Below, piece by piece: positions 43,864 through 52,719 of a stretch of DNA of 64,000 bases. This stretch comes from Cellulomonas aerilata. GTDB lineage: Bacteria; Actinomycetota; Actinomycetes; Actinomycetales; Cellulomonadaceae. A program made the translations under genes and the position numbers. Position 1 is the first letter of the stretch, and each line of letters opens with the position of its first letter. The notes beneath the pieces are model-generated. The model was not told the origin of the DNA, ran no database searches, and was given only the letters and a program-made list of their open reading frames with translations. The stretch covers positions 124,001 through 188,000 of the forward strand of contig NZ_BJYY01000013.1 in the NCBI RefSeq assembly GCF_007991755.1, written 5' to 3'.

Positions 43864-46788
43864 GTGAGCGATCTCAGCAGCGGTTCGGAGACGTCGGGGG
43901 TGACCACCGGTCTCGTGGTGCGGTACGTCCGGGAGCACGGTGGCGAGTCCGCGGTCACGGAGCTGCTGCGACGTGCCGCCGTGCCGCACCCGCTCGCGGA
44001 GCTCCAGGACGAGTCCCGGTGGGTCAGCTACGACACCCGCATCCGGCTGTTCGAGGCGGCGGCGCAGGTCCTCGGCGACCCCGACTGCACGTTCGCGATG
44101 GGCGCCGCCGCGCTGCGGACCGGGTTGAACCACTCCCTGGTCCTCGTCCTGCGTGCCCTGGGGTCGCCGGCGCAGGTGTACCGCCAGCTGCCCCGGGCCG
44201 TGCCGAAGTTCTCCGCCACCTCCACGATGGAGGTGCTCGAGCTCGCACCCGGCCGAGCCACGGTGCGCTTCCGGCTGCACGAGGGATACCGGCACTCGCG
44301 CCTGGACTGCCGCTACGCGCAGGGCCTCATCCAGATCGTCCCGGAGATCTTCGGCCTGCCCCCGGCGACCCTCGTGCACGACCGGTGCCAGTCGGACGGC
44401 GCCGAGGCGTGCGTGTACCGGGTGCGCTGGACGGCACGGACCCGGCTGCCGTGGCTGCGGTCGCGCCGGTCGACCGAGCTGGAGCTGGCCGCGCTGCGGG
44501 GGCAGCTCCACGCGCTGCAGTCCGCGGCGACCGAGCTGGTCGAGAGCGACGACCTCTCCCTCACCCTGCGACGCATCACGCACCGTGCCGCGGCGGCGGT
44601 CCTCGCCCCCTCCTACCTGCTCGCCGTCGCGGACCCGCAGGGCGGCGGTCCCCTGGTGCACAGCGAGGGCCTGCCCCAGCACGAGGTCGCGCCGCTGGCC
44701 GACCGGCTGCTGGCCGGTGAGGACCTGGGCGAGGGGGCCGTGGTGGTCGACGTCGCCTCCAGCCGGCGGTGGCACGGCCGGCTCGCTGCGATGTACCTGC
44801 CGGGCCAGCGCGGCCTCGACGACGAGCGATCCCTGCTGAGCGCCTACGCCGGGCACGCCGCGGCGGCGCTGGACCTGCTCCTCGCGCTCGAGGACAGCCG
44901 GCGCGGGCAGAGCCGCTCCGACGCGCTGCTCACCCTGGCCCACGAGCTCCAGGCGGCCACCGACGAGACGACGATCGCCGACGTCGTCGTGTCCGCGCTG
45001 CCGGGCATCGTCGGGTGCAGCGCGTCGGCCGTCCTGCTGTGGGACGCGGCCGCGGGCGCCCTCCTCCCGGTCGCCTCCGCCGGCCTCACCCCGGACCAGT
45101 GGGCCGTCATGCACGCCGGCCCGATCCGCGCCGACGACACCCCCGAGCTGGTGGAGATGCTCGCCCGGCAGGAACCGCGGATCATCCCCGCCGACGAGGC
45201 CACCCCGGCGCTGCGCGACCTCCTCCTCGCCCTCGACCTCGCCGGCTGCGTCGTCGTGCCCCTCGTCGCGGGCGGGGACCTGCTCGGTGTCGCCACGGCG
45301 TCCTGGCGTGACGGACCGATGCCCGTCGACCTGCGCGAAGGCATCGCCCGGCTGCAGGGCGTCGGCGAGTACGCCGCGACGGCGCTGCAGAACGCCCGGC
45401 TCCTGGCCAAGGTGCAGCACCAGGCGCACCACGACACCTTGACCGGACTGCCCAACCGGCTCCTGTTCACCCGCACCCTCGACCAGACGCTGCTCGCCCT
45501 GGAGCCCGGCCGGTCGGCGGCGGTGCTCTTCTGCGACCTGGACAAGTTCAAGCGGGTCAACGACGACTTCGGCCACGCCGCGGGCGACGAGCTGCTGCGC
45601 CAGGTGTCGGCACGGATCGCCGGCGCGATCCGGGGCCACGACGTCGCGGCGAGGCTGAGCGGCGACGAGTTCGCGGTCCTGCTGCCGGACGTCGGCGACC
45701 CCCTCGCTGCCGACTCCCTCGGCCGCCGTGTGGTGGCCTGCTTCCAGAGCCCGTTCCGCATCGACGGGCGCGAGCTCCGGGTCACCACGAGCGTGGGGGT
45801 CGCCCTGCAGACCGGACCCGGCGGCCGTGCCGACCGCCTGCTGCGCCAGGCGGACACCGCGATGTACACGGCGAAGGTCCGTGGCCGCAACCAGGTGGCC
45901 GTCGCGCCGGCCGGTGCCGTGGTCCCCGCGCCGGGTGCGACCGCCCCGGCTCCGGCTCCGGTCGCGCAGGCGTCCCTCGAGGCCGAGCTCGTGCGTGCCC
46001 TGCGCGAGGACGAGCTCCGGCTGGCCTTCCAGCCGATCTGGTCCGTCCGGCCGGAGCTCGGGCGTCAGGAGATCGCCGCGTCGGCCCGTGCCGTCGGCGT
46101 GGAGGCGCTCGTGCGATGGCAGCACCCCCGTCTGGGCCTGCTGGGTCCCGCGGCGTTCCTCCCCCTGGCGGAGGAGGCCGGGCTCGTGGTGGAGCTCGAC
46201 CTGTGGGCCATCCGGACGGCGTGCGCCCGGGCCGCGGCCCACGGCGCGGGCGGGCGTGGCCTCCACGTCGCCGTGAACCTGGCGAGCAGCACCCTGGCCG
46301 ACCCCCGCCTGCAGCCGGCGGTCCGGTCGGCCCTCGCCGAGCACGGGCTGCGGCCCGAGCAGCTCTACCTCGAGGTGGTGGAGAGCCGAGCGCTGCTGGA
46401 CGTCCCGGCCCTCGCCGGGCGGCTCACCGCACTGCGCCGCCTGGGGGTGCGCATCGCGTTGGACGACTTCGGCACCGGCTACTCGACCCTGACCTGGGTC
46501 CAGCGGCTCCCGGTCGACCAGGTCAAGGTGGACCGGTCGTTCACCGCGGGACTGCCCCACGACGCCGCCGCACTCGCCGTCACGCGGTCCGTGCTGGCGC
46601 TCGCGCGTGACCTGGGCGTCGAGATCGTGGCGGAGGGCGTGGAGACCGCGGACCAGCTGGCCGCCCTGGTCGGTGCCGGGTGCACGCTCGTGCAGGGGTA
46701 CCTGCTGGGGCGGCCCGCTTTCGAGCTCCCCGAGCTCGGGGGGCGTCCCTCTCCGGCGGCGGACCCGCAGGCCACCGCCCGCGGCTGA
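43864..46788 (+). CDS. V4R-like/GAF/GAF/GGDEF-EAL c-di-GMP protein
   Basis: A 974-aa cytosolic signalling protein with GTG start. The first 200 residues resemble a heme- or small-ligand-binding V4R/HNOB-like domain, with LDCRYAQGLIQIVPEIFGLPP and the Cys/His-containing HDRCQSDGAEACVYRVRW. Two GAF-like domains follow at about 220-360 and 380-520. The GGDEF domain reads RLSGDEF (Ser599 in place of the first Gly) and has an RxxD inhibition site (RGHD). After an Ala/Pro linker comes the EAL domain with EALVRW (747-749), VNLASS, LEVVES, LDDFGTGYSTL, VKVDRSF and VAEGVET. The variant GGDEF may be weak; the EAL looks intact. A terminator follows directly. Confidence 0.9.
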   Translation: MSDLSSGSETSGVTTGLVVRYVREHGGESAVTELLRRAAVPHPLAELQDESRWVSYDTRIRLFEAAAQVLGDPDCTFAMGAAALRTGLNHSLVLVLRALGSPAQVYRQLPRAVPKFSATSTMEVLELAPGRATVRFRLHEGYRHSRLDCRYAQGLIQIVPEIFGLPPATLVHDRCQSDGAEACVYRVRWTARTRLPWLRSRRSTELELAALRGQLHALQSAATELVESDDLSLTLRRITHRAAAAVLAPSYLLAVADPQGGGPLVHSEGLPQHEVAPLADRLLAGEDLGEGAVVVDVASSRRWHGRLAAMYLPGQRGLDDERSLLSAYAGHAAAALDLLLALEDSRRGQSRSDALLTLAHELQAATDETTIADVVVSALPGIVGCSASAVLLWDAAAGALLPVASAGLTPDQWAVMHAGPIRADDTPELVEMLARQEPRIIPADEATPALRDLLLALDLAGCVVVPLVAGGDLLGVATASWRDGPMPVDLREGIARLQGVGEYAATALQNARLLAKVQHQAHHDTLTGLPNRLLFTRTLDQTLLALEPGRSAAVLFCDLDKFKRVNDDFGHAAGDELLRQVSARIAGAIRGHDVAARLSGDEFAVLLPDVGDPLAADSLGRRVVACFQSPFRIDGRELRVTTSVGVALQTGPGGRADRLLRQADTAMYTAKVRGRNQVAVAPAGAVVPAPGATAPAPAPVAQASLEAELVRALREDELRLAFQPIWSVRPELGRQEIAASARAVGVEALVRWQHPRLGLLGPAAFLPLAEEAGLVVELDLWAIRTACARAAAHGAGGRGLHVAVNLASSTLADPRLQPAVRSALAEHGLRPEQLYLEVVESRALLDVPALAGRLTALRRLGVRIALDDFGTGYSTLTWVQRLPVDQVKVDRSFTAGLPHDAAALAVTRSVLALARDLGVEIVAEGVETADQLAALVGAGCTLVQGYLLGRPAFELPELGGRPSPAADPQATARG

Positions 46789-46799
46789 CGGCCCGGGCC

Positions 46800-46825
46800 A
46801 CCCGGCCGGATGCCTGCGGCCGGGT
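46800..46825 (+). terminator. Hairpin terminator after the GGDEF-EAL gene
   Basis: A perfect 9-bp stem (ACCCGGCCG with CGGCCGGGT) and 8-nt loop, starting 12 nt past the stop at 46788. Confidence 0.65.
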
Positions 46826-47273
46826 CGACCGTGCCGTGCGCGCCCTCGCCGGCTGCTGACCGGCTCGTGAGCCGCGCGGCGCTCGGAGGTCCACCTCCAC
46901 CATGGCCGGGCCGCCGGCGCAAGCGGAACGGTGGACGACGGCACATGACTGCCACCTTCGTGGTGCCGCACGCCGAGGGGGCGCGGCCCGCCCCTAGCGT
47001 CGGTGACGTCGGAAGAACGTGGCGGCCGGCTGCTGCCAGAAGTGGTCATATCGGCTCTTACCAGGACGTTGACGGTCCGTTGACGGGCTGTTCTCAGGCT
47101 TGAGTTGCTCACCCGGAAGGGTGACGACGTCGGGCTCGACGCCCTGGACGCACGCGCATAGCTCACATCACTGTCGACCGGCGTCCTTCGCCGGGACCCG
47201 ACTTCCTGTCGACGGCGCACAGACGCGCGCGTCGGCGTTCTCGGACCAGAGGAACGCAGCCTCGGGAGAATCC
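46826..47273. other. Gene-free upstream region of the copper oxidase operon
   Basis: About 450 nt without a convincing gene and clearly less GC-rich than its surroundings between 47040 and 47180. It contains the 11-bp direct repeats listed separately. A possible -10 box (CATAGCT) lies near 47157. The leader ends in GGGAGAATCC before the ATG at 47274. Confidence 0.5.
47068..47100 (+). promoter_or_regulatory. Three 11-bp direct repeats, PHO-box-like
   Basis: GTTGACGGTCC, GTTGACGGGCT and GTTCTCAGGCT follow one another with exact 11-bp spacing. Direct repeats on this period are how OmpR/PhoB-family regulators bind; actinobacterial PHO boxes are GTTCACC-N4 repeats. The third unit is the weakest. 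Confidence 0.5.
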
Positions 47274-48374
47274 ATGGAAGCAGTACAGACAGACCTTTCG
47301 CGCCGGACGCTGCTGAAATACGGCCTGTGCACCCTCGTGGTCGCGGGTGCGGGCGGCTCGGCCGTGCTCGGCTCGGCCACCCGGGCTTCCGCCACCGTGG
47401 TCAACGCCGCATTGTTCGTGGCCCATGGCGAGCGGACGATGATCGACGGGCTGGTGGTCCCGTTCGTGGGTTTCGGCAGCACCGCGGCGCGGCTGGAGCT
47501 GCCCGGCGGGCAGCTGGAGGTCCAGACCGGTGACACGGTCAACCTGGACATCGTCAACAGCTCCAGCCTGCCGGTCGGGTTCGCCATCGCCGCGTCACCG
47601 GGATTCTCGGGTGTGGACGCGGCGCCGATCGCGGCCGGCACCGGCCGCCGGGTGACGTTCACGGCCCCGAGCACGCCGGGAACGCACTTCTACGTCGGCA
47701 CGGTGAGCGGCAGCGCCGACACCGGCCGCGCCCTGGGCGCCACCGGCGCGATGGTCGTCCTGCCGCGCGACGCGGCGCGCACGTCGATCGACGCCCAGTT
47801 CCCCGGCGTCCGCGCACGGGCCCGCCGCCAGCCGATGTTCGGTGTGGGTACGCCCCCGGCGATCCCGGCCTCCGTGGCGCAGGAGCGCACCTGGCTGTTC
47901 GGCGAGCTCAACCCGACCACGGCCCGGGACCTCGCCGGGGGGCGGATCAGCCTGCCCAGCGACCCCGAGCCGGAGTACTTCCTGATCAACGGCCTCAGCG
48001 GCATGCTCTCGGCCGAGGACCACCACACCAACATCAGCGGCCGCGCGGGCGGGCTGGGCCAGCCGGGCGACTCCACCCTGGTCCGGATGATCAACACCGG
48101 CCGCGCCCCACGGTCCATCCACCTGCACGGCAACCACTTCTGGGTGCTGTCGCACCCCGACACCCCGTGGATCGTCGGTGCCTTCAAGGACACCGTCACC
48201 GTCCCCCCGGGCCGCTCGGTGAGCGTCCTCGTGCCCTTGGAGGCACCGCCGGACTCCTACCCGGTCACCAACAGGGCGCAGAAGTACGTCGTCCACGACC
48301 ACATCGAGATGGCCGAGACCGCCAGTGGCGGCCACTACCCGTCCGGCATGGTCTCCGAGCTCATCCTCGAATGA
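47274..48374 (+). CDS. Tat-exported multicopper oxidase-like subunit A
   Basis: A two-cupredoxin-domain protein of 366 aa with a Tat signal (SRRTLLKYG followed by a hydrophobic stretch). Domain 1 (about 45-165) has no copper ligands. Domain 2 keeps IHLHGNHF (His283, His285) and VVHDHIEM (His341, His343), the positions that hold the trinuclear copper cluster in ordinary three-domain oxidases. The type 1 copper ligands are gone: the Cys between the two His residues is Asp342 and the His before HLH is Arg. It cannot be a complete oxidase alone; the missing half is supplied by the next gene, 43 nt downstream. ATG chosen from GGGAG upstream. Confidence 0.85.
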   Translation: MEAVQTDLSRRTLLKYGLCTLVVAGAGGSAVLGSATRASATVVNAALFVAHGERTMIDGLVVPFVGFGSTAARLELPGGQLEVQTGDTVNLDIVNSSSLPVGFAIAASPGFSGVDAAPIAAGTGRRVTFTAPSTPGTHFYVGTVSGSADTGRALGATGAMVVLPRDAARTSIDAQFPGVRARARRQPMFGVGTPPAIPASVAQERTWLFGELNPTTARDLAGGRISLPSDPEPEYFLINGLSGMLSAEDHHTNISGRAGGLGQPGDSTLVRMINTGRAPRSIHLHGNHFWVLSHPDTPWIVGAFKDTVTVPPGRSVSVLVPLEAPPDSYPVTNRAQKYVVHDHIEMAETASGGHYPSGMVSELILE

Positions 48375-48417
48375 CCCTCACCCGTCCACCGATCACTCGT
48401 ACGAGCAGGGGCACACC

Positions 48418-49413
48418 ATGGCTGGAACACTCGTCCCGATCGACCAGAACCGTCCCGCGGACCTGACCCAGGCGGTCCATTTCGGGCACAACTACCCGGA
48501 GGCGAGCCCGGAGACACCCGGGCGCGCACGACCGGACGTGTCATTCGTCCGCAAGGTCTTCAACGACAAGCTCACCTTCGCCGACGGGAATGACGTGGCG
48601 TACTGGGCGTTCAAGGACCCGAACGACGACAAGCCGTTCCCTTCCACGCCCTTGCGCCTGCGGCAGGGGCAGATCGTGCACACGACCATCGAGGCCGCGA
48701 TCAATGTGCACACCATCCACCACCACGGCATCGAGCCGTCCACCTTCAACGACGGGGTCCCCGACACGTCGTTCAACGTCAGCAGCGACTACACCTACCA
48801 GTGGCGCGCCTCCCGTGCCGGCACGTTCTTCTACCACTGCCACCGCAACGCACCGCTGCACGTGCAGATGGGGATGTTCGGGTATCTGGTCATCGACCCG
48901 CCGACCGGTCCGGGGACGTTGTACGTCGGCGGACCGCGGTACGAGGTCGAGGCGCTGTGGGCGACGTACGACGTGGACCCGTTCTGGCGCAACTACAACC
49001 ACGCCAGCGGGGAGAAGAACGCGATCGCCGACGGCACCCGCCTCAACCGGTTCCGGCCTCGCTACTTCACGATCAACGGCGTCGACGCACCACGGTCCCT
49101 GCGCAGCGCCAAGACCACCGTCCGGGCGCGGGTCGGTCAGCCCATCCTGCTGCGCCACCTGACCGGTGCCTACTTCCCCAACGTCGTGCGCTTCCCTGCG
49201 GCCCTCAGACCGGTCGTGCACATGTCGGACGGGGAGCCGCTGCCGGCCCCGACCCCGCTCCCGGACAACGTGCTCAGGACGACCACGGCGGAGCGGTACG
49301 ACCTCATCCTGACGCCCAGCACCGCAGGCACCCACACCGTGACCTACGAGTTCCGGCACTGGCTCACCGGCGCAGTGGCCGGCACCGCCACCGCCCACGT
49401 CATCGTCACCTGA
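48418..49413 (+). CDS. Multicopper oxidase-like subunit B without signal peptide
   Basis: A two-cupredoxin-domain protein of 331 aa. Domain 1 (about 60-165) contains VHTIHHHGIE (His98, His101, His103) and FYHCHRNAPLHVQMGM (His140, Cys141, His142, His148, Met153). It therefore has a full type 1 copper set (His98, Cys141, His148, Met153) and one half of a trinuclear site. Domain 2 (about 225-331) has no ligands. Subunit A has the other half of the trinuclear site and no type 1 site, so A and B look complementary. The N-terminus MAGTLVPIDQNRPADLTQAV has no Sec or Tat signal, which fits export as a passenger of subunit A. Co-transcribed with both neighbours. Confidence 0.85.
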   Translation: MAGTLVPIDQNRPADLTQAVHFGHNYPEASPETPGRARPDVSFVRKVFNDKLTFADGNDVAYWAFKDPNDDKPFPSTPLRLRQGQIVHTTIEAAINVHTIHHHGIEPSTFNDGVPDTSFNVSSDYTYQWRASRAGTFFYHCHRNAPLHVQMGMFGYLVIDPPTGPGTLYVGGPRYEVEALWATYDVDPFWRNYNHASGEKNAIADGTRLNRFRPRYFTINGVDAPRSLRSAKTTVRARVGQPILLRHLTGAYFPNVVRFPAALRPVVHMSDGEPLPAPTPLPDNVLRTTTAERYDLILTPSTAGTHTVTYEFRHWLTGAVAGTATAHVIVT

Positions 49414-49436
49414 CCCCTCTTCCCGAAGGACCCGCC

Positions 49437-49895
49437 ATGCGCTCGTTCCGCACGCGCTCGACACCGGCGGTCGCCGCCGCCGTCGGGCTCGCTGTTCTGA
49501 CCTCCGCCACCGCGGTCTACGCGGTCGGCCTCCAACCCGACGGCACCCACCTGCGCGCCCAGTGGACCACCGGTGGCCAGGCCTGGCTGGAGCTGGAGGA
49601 CCGCAACGTCGAACCCTCCATCTGCTTCATCTGGGACCACCCGGCGCCGCAGGACGGCGACAGCTTCAGCAGCCGGATCCTCACCCGCACCGGGACCGAG
49701 GTGGTCGACCTCGGCACCGCCGACCAGTGGGTCGACGGTGCGGGCGAGGGCTGCGAGATCCCCCGTGACGACCGCTACCGCGACGTCTTCGCCAACCCCG
49801 GCAACTACGTCGTCGAGTTCGAGGTCGTGGAGAACCAGGGGACGGCGCCCACCGCCCCCGTGCGCTCCGGCCCGCTTCAGCCGGCCACCACCTGA
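49437..49895 (+). CDS. Small secreted protein of the copper oxidase operon
   Basis: A 152-aa protein with a Sec signal peptide (RSFRTRSTPAVAAAVGLAVL, cleavage probably after VYA). The mature part is short and acidic, with Trp/Tyr-rich strands (AQWTTGGQAWLELEDRN, GNYVVEFEVVENQG) and two Cys residues (ICFIW and EGCEIP) that could form a disulfide. No copper-binding motif is apparent. No family is recognised; a structural or stabilising partner of the two oxidase subunits is the simplest guess, based only on the 23-nt spacing. Confidence 0.72.
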   Translation: MRSFRTRSTPAVAAAVGLAVLTSATAVYAVGLQPDGTHLRAQWTTGGQAWLELEDRNVEPSICFIWDHPAPQDGDSFSSRILTRTGTEVVDLGTADQWVDGAGEGCEIPRDDRYRDVFANPGNYVVEFEVVENQGTAPTAPVRSGPLQPATT

Positions 49896-50312
49896 CGCCG
49901 TCGCCGGCCTCGTCGTCGCCGGCGCACCGACCGGCCACTCGGGGTTCCGAGCACGCCGCTTCCGCAGGGCGGCTGCCGGCATCTCGGCGGCGGTCGAACC
50001 TGATGCCCGCGGTGCGGGGACGATGTCTGCTCGGGGTCGACGCCGCACTCCCGCGCCAATGCACTGACGTGCACGCTCGTCCCACCTCGGTCGAGGCGCT
50101 GGCGGGCTCCCGCAGCGGCGGGAGGTCCCGCCAGCGCCTGGTGGCGCTCGCCAACGCACGGCCGCTCGCACAGCGTCCAGGGCATACCCGTGGCGCGATC
50201 TCCGGTCGGAGCCTTCACGTCCTCGACGGCCGGGGGCAGTGGGTGAACGCCAGGTAGGTCTGGTCCGGCATGGCAGGCCGCGCGGCACGGGCAGCGGACG
50301 TCTTCATGACCG
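49896..50312. other. Gene-free stretch with a strong hairpin
   Basis: A 417-nt spacer between the convergent oxidase operon and LuxR gene. Open frames here are short and lack start signals. Its only clear element is the hairpin at 50095-50138. Confidence 0.5.
50095..50138. terminator. Long two-part hairpin
   Basis: GGCGCTGGCGGG pairs with CCCGCCAGCGCC, and inside it CTCCCGC pairs with GCGGGAG, interrupted by a 2-nt bulge. It lies between convergent genes, so a bidirectional terminator is likely, although it is 200 nt past the stop at 49895. Confidence 0.55.
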
Positions 50313-51047
50313 TCACGTCATCCCGGCGCCAGCCCACCACGCGGCGAGGGACGCCCGGCTGCTCGTGCCGGTCCGGGCCCAGGCGCCCTCGAGGTGCTTG
50401 CGGACGGTTCGCGGGGAGATCCCCAGCTGCCGCGCCACCTGATCGTTGGTGAGACCGCGCGCGACCAGTGCGGCCACCTGCCGTTGACGTGTGGTGAGAA
50501 CGGTCGCGTCCGCCGGTGCGCCCGAGGCGACCAGCGAGTCGAGCGCCGTTCGGTACGCCATGGCCGCCGCCACAGGACGTCGCAGCTCGTCCAGCGACTC
50601 CATCTCCCGGTCGGAGAAGTCGCGCGTCGGTCGCCAGAGCGAGACGAGGAGCATCGACGTCGGTGTGCGCTCCAGCAGGAGGCCTGCCTGGTAGGTGCTG
50701 CGGCGCGGCCGGAGCAGCAGGTGGTACACGTCGAGCCGCTGCAGGTCGCGGAGCGGGACGACGTCCGTGCTCCTGGACGCCGCCTGGGGTCCGCGTTGCA
50801 GGTGGTCGGCGTACGGGTGCGTGTGCAGCAGCTGCGGCCACAGGCGCATCTCCTCCTCCGTCATCGGCGACGCCCCGCGCAAGGCGACCTCCGACTGCGG
50901 GAGCTCACCCAGGCGCAGCGCGCTCACGGACAGGACGTCGGCCCCCACCGAGCGGTCGAGGAGGATCAGCAGCTGGTCGAGGACCGGCACCCCGGCTGCG
51001 ACGCAGTGCGCGATCTCCGCGCACTGCGTCGCCCGCACGCTGTCCAT
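50313..51047 (-). CDS. LuxR-family transcriptional regulator
   Basis: A 244-aa regulator. The C-terminal LuxR/GerE helix-turn-helix is clear at about 180-235 (LTTRQRQVAALVARGLTNDQVARQLG, ISPRTVRKHLEGAWART). The N-terminal 170 residues have no receiver-type Asp pocket, so it is not a response regulator; they may form a GAF-like ligand domain. ATG at 51047. It follows the HAF-like secreted-protein gene in the same direction, 108 nt downstream of its stop, and may regulate neighbouring exported-protein genes; this is a guess. Confidence 0.85.
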   Translation of the reverse strand: MDSVRATQCAEIAHCVAAGVPVLDQLLILLDRSVGADVLSVSALRLGELPQSEVALRGASPMTEEEMRLWPQLLHTHPYADHLQRGPQAASRSTDVVPLRDLQRLDVYHLLLRPRRSTYQAGLLLERTPTSMLLVSLWRPTRDFSDREMESLDELRRPVAAAMAYRTALDSLVASGAPADATVLTTRQRQVAALVARGLTNDQVARQLGISPRTVRKHLEGAWARTGTSSRASLAAWWAGAGMT

Positions 51048-51155
51048 GACTCATGGTCCGACAGCGGGTCACGCCCTGTCCGACGTATCGCGCTGCGGGC
51101 TGTCGCGCTGCCGGCCCGTGCGGACGGGGCGAGTCCAAGCGCCGTCCGCCATCGA

Positions 51156-52520
51156 TCAACGGTCGAGATCCCGGACCAGCCGGCCCACGTGGGACGACCA
51201 CGCGTGCGCGGGGGAGGTCCCCGCAGCCGACCGGGCATCCACCGCGAACGACTCTGACGTCGACTCGTCCGCGACGGCCGGCGTGTGGCTGGTCGGCACA
51301 GCCGTCCCGCACCGGTCAGCGTTGACGTAGACGGTCGGCACGAGCATGAGCCTGCCGTCGGGGAGATACCCCCCGTGCGACGCGGTGCCCACCTGCCGCA
51401 GCCGTTCGTTCACACCGTGCGCCGCTCCCCCGAACCACTGGCGCCAGTCGGTCAGCCCGTGCTCGAGGGCATACGGGCTGGGCAGGATGCGCATGCTCGT
51501 AGGGTCACCGCCGGGCCACAGGAATCCGTAGCCCGCGACGTCGTCAGGGTTCGCGGGCGCGTCCGGAGCAGGTGCGCCCGTGACGCCGACGACCCAACCG
51601 TCCTCCCCGAGGCCGTAGGCCGCGCTGCTGACGCCGCCGGGAACCACGCCCAGCCCGACGACGCTGTCCGGTGTCTCCCAGAAGGCGGCCTCGGCGTGCG
51701 CGTCCGAGAAGTCGGGACCGACACCGACGGCCCCGGCCGCCTGGCGGCGATCGTTGAGCAGCACCGCGTAGCCGTCCAGACCCACGGTCGCCATCGGCGT
51801 CGGCCGGTTCCGTGCGTCCCAGAGCGTCGGTCGCGGAACCAGCAGGTCCTCCTCGCCCGGCGGCCGTACCGCCACGACGCCGACGACGTCCCGATGGTTG
51901 TTGATGTCCCAGCCCTCGGCGATCCCCTCGTCCCCGCCCGGCAGCTCGACCGGCTCGCGGCCGAACCACGTCCACCGCAGCGCGAGTCCGCCGTCCTCCG
52001 TCCACGCCGTGCCCGCCGCCGCACCCCTGTCGTTGATACGACGGAAGTACACCTCGGCCGGCTCGACGTCCCCTGGTCCGGGATCCACCCAGGTGACCCG
52101 GCCGGTGAGCAGCTTCTGCACCCAGCCCTGCCACCGCCCGGTGTCCGGGTTGATGCTCTGCCCGTTGATGAGGCCGCTGGGGGTGAGCTCGAACGCGACG
52201 CCGGTGGGACTGCCCTCGGGGCCGACCGGCACAGGCTCTCCCTGCAGCCCGAACCACACGACGGGCTGCTGGACGTCCTCACCGTCCGCACCGACGACGA
52301 TGGTCGACCCGTAGTAGACGACACCCCGTCCGCGCACCAGCTCGACGTCGACGACGAGTCCCTCCGGGACACCGTCCGGAAGCGCCAGGGTGTGCACCTC
52401 ACACCGTCCGACGGCGCCGCCGTCCACCGCGCCGACCGCGGTCGGCGCGAGCGCAGTCCCCGTCCCGGCCATCGCCAGCGCGACGGCGACCGCCGCGGGG
52501 GCACGTCGTGAATGCCACAT
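51156..52520 (-). CDS. Secreted HAF-repeat-like protein
   Basis: An exported protein of 454 aa. The ATG at 52520 was chosen because CGGAG lies 6 nt upstream; an in-frame ATG two codons earlier has no room for one. Signal peptide: MWHSRRAPAAVAVALAMAGT with cleavage near AVG-AVD. The mature part has recurrent Gly/Trp/Asn blocks (SGLINGQSINPDTGRW, AEGWDINNHRDVVGVV, AAYGLGEDGWVVGVTG, AAHGVNERLRQVGTAS), the pattern of proteins annotated as extracellular HAF-repeat proteins, probably a beta-propeller. No catalytic motif is seen. Function is unknown. Confidence 0.75.
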   Translation of the reverse strand: MWHSRRAPAAVAVALAMAGTGTALAPTAVGAVDGGAVGRCEVHTLALPDGVPEGLVVDVELVRGRGVVYYGSTIVVGADGEDVQQPVVWFGLQGEPVPVGPEGSPTGVAFELTPSGLINGQSINPDTGRWQGWVQKLLTGRVTWVDPGPGDVEPAEVYFRRINDRGAAAGTAWTEDGGLALRWTWFGREPVELPGGDEGIAEGWDINNHRDVVGVVAVRPPGEEDLLVPRPTLWDARNRPTPMATVGLDGYAVLLNDRRQAAGAVGVGPDFSDAHAEAAFWETPDSVVGLGVVPGGVSSAAYGLGEDGWVVGVTGAPAPDAPANPDDVAGYGFLWPGGDPTSMRILPSPYALEHGLTDWRQWFGGAAHGVNERLRQVGTASHGGYLPDGRLMLVPTVYVNADRCGTAVPTSHTPAVADESTSESFAVDARSAAGTSPAHAWSSHVGRLVRDLDR

Positions 52521-52719
52521 CGTCATCTCCGAGGACGCCGGGTCCCGAGGCGGTGGCGCGGTGCGCAGCCGCACGCCGGGAACATGATCGACGGCGCCGG
52601 GCAGAGCCGTCAGGCTCGATGCTCCATCCGCCGGCGCACCCGGCACAGGTGGCCGTTCGGACACCGCGTGGACGGTGCCCCGCACGCTGCCGCCCGGCGG
52701 TACCGGGCTCTGCCTCGGG

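Noticed and set aside
40620-47220. Two minus-strand open frames of over 1100 codons each
   Set aside because: They are antisense to the kinase and GGDEF-EAL genes, which have complete domain motifs on the plus strand. The minus products are Gln/Arg/Val low-complexity.
47274-48374. Copper-containing nitrite reductase or complete laccase
   Set aside because: Neither of the two adjacent cupredoxin proteins alone has a full ligand set; subunit A lacks the type 1 Cys and subunit B lacks the second half of the trinuclear site.
50313-51047. Response regulator partner of the histidine kinase at 39573
   Set aside because: The LuxR protein has no receiver domain or phospho-acceptor Asp pocket and lies 9 kb away in another unit.
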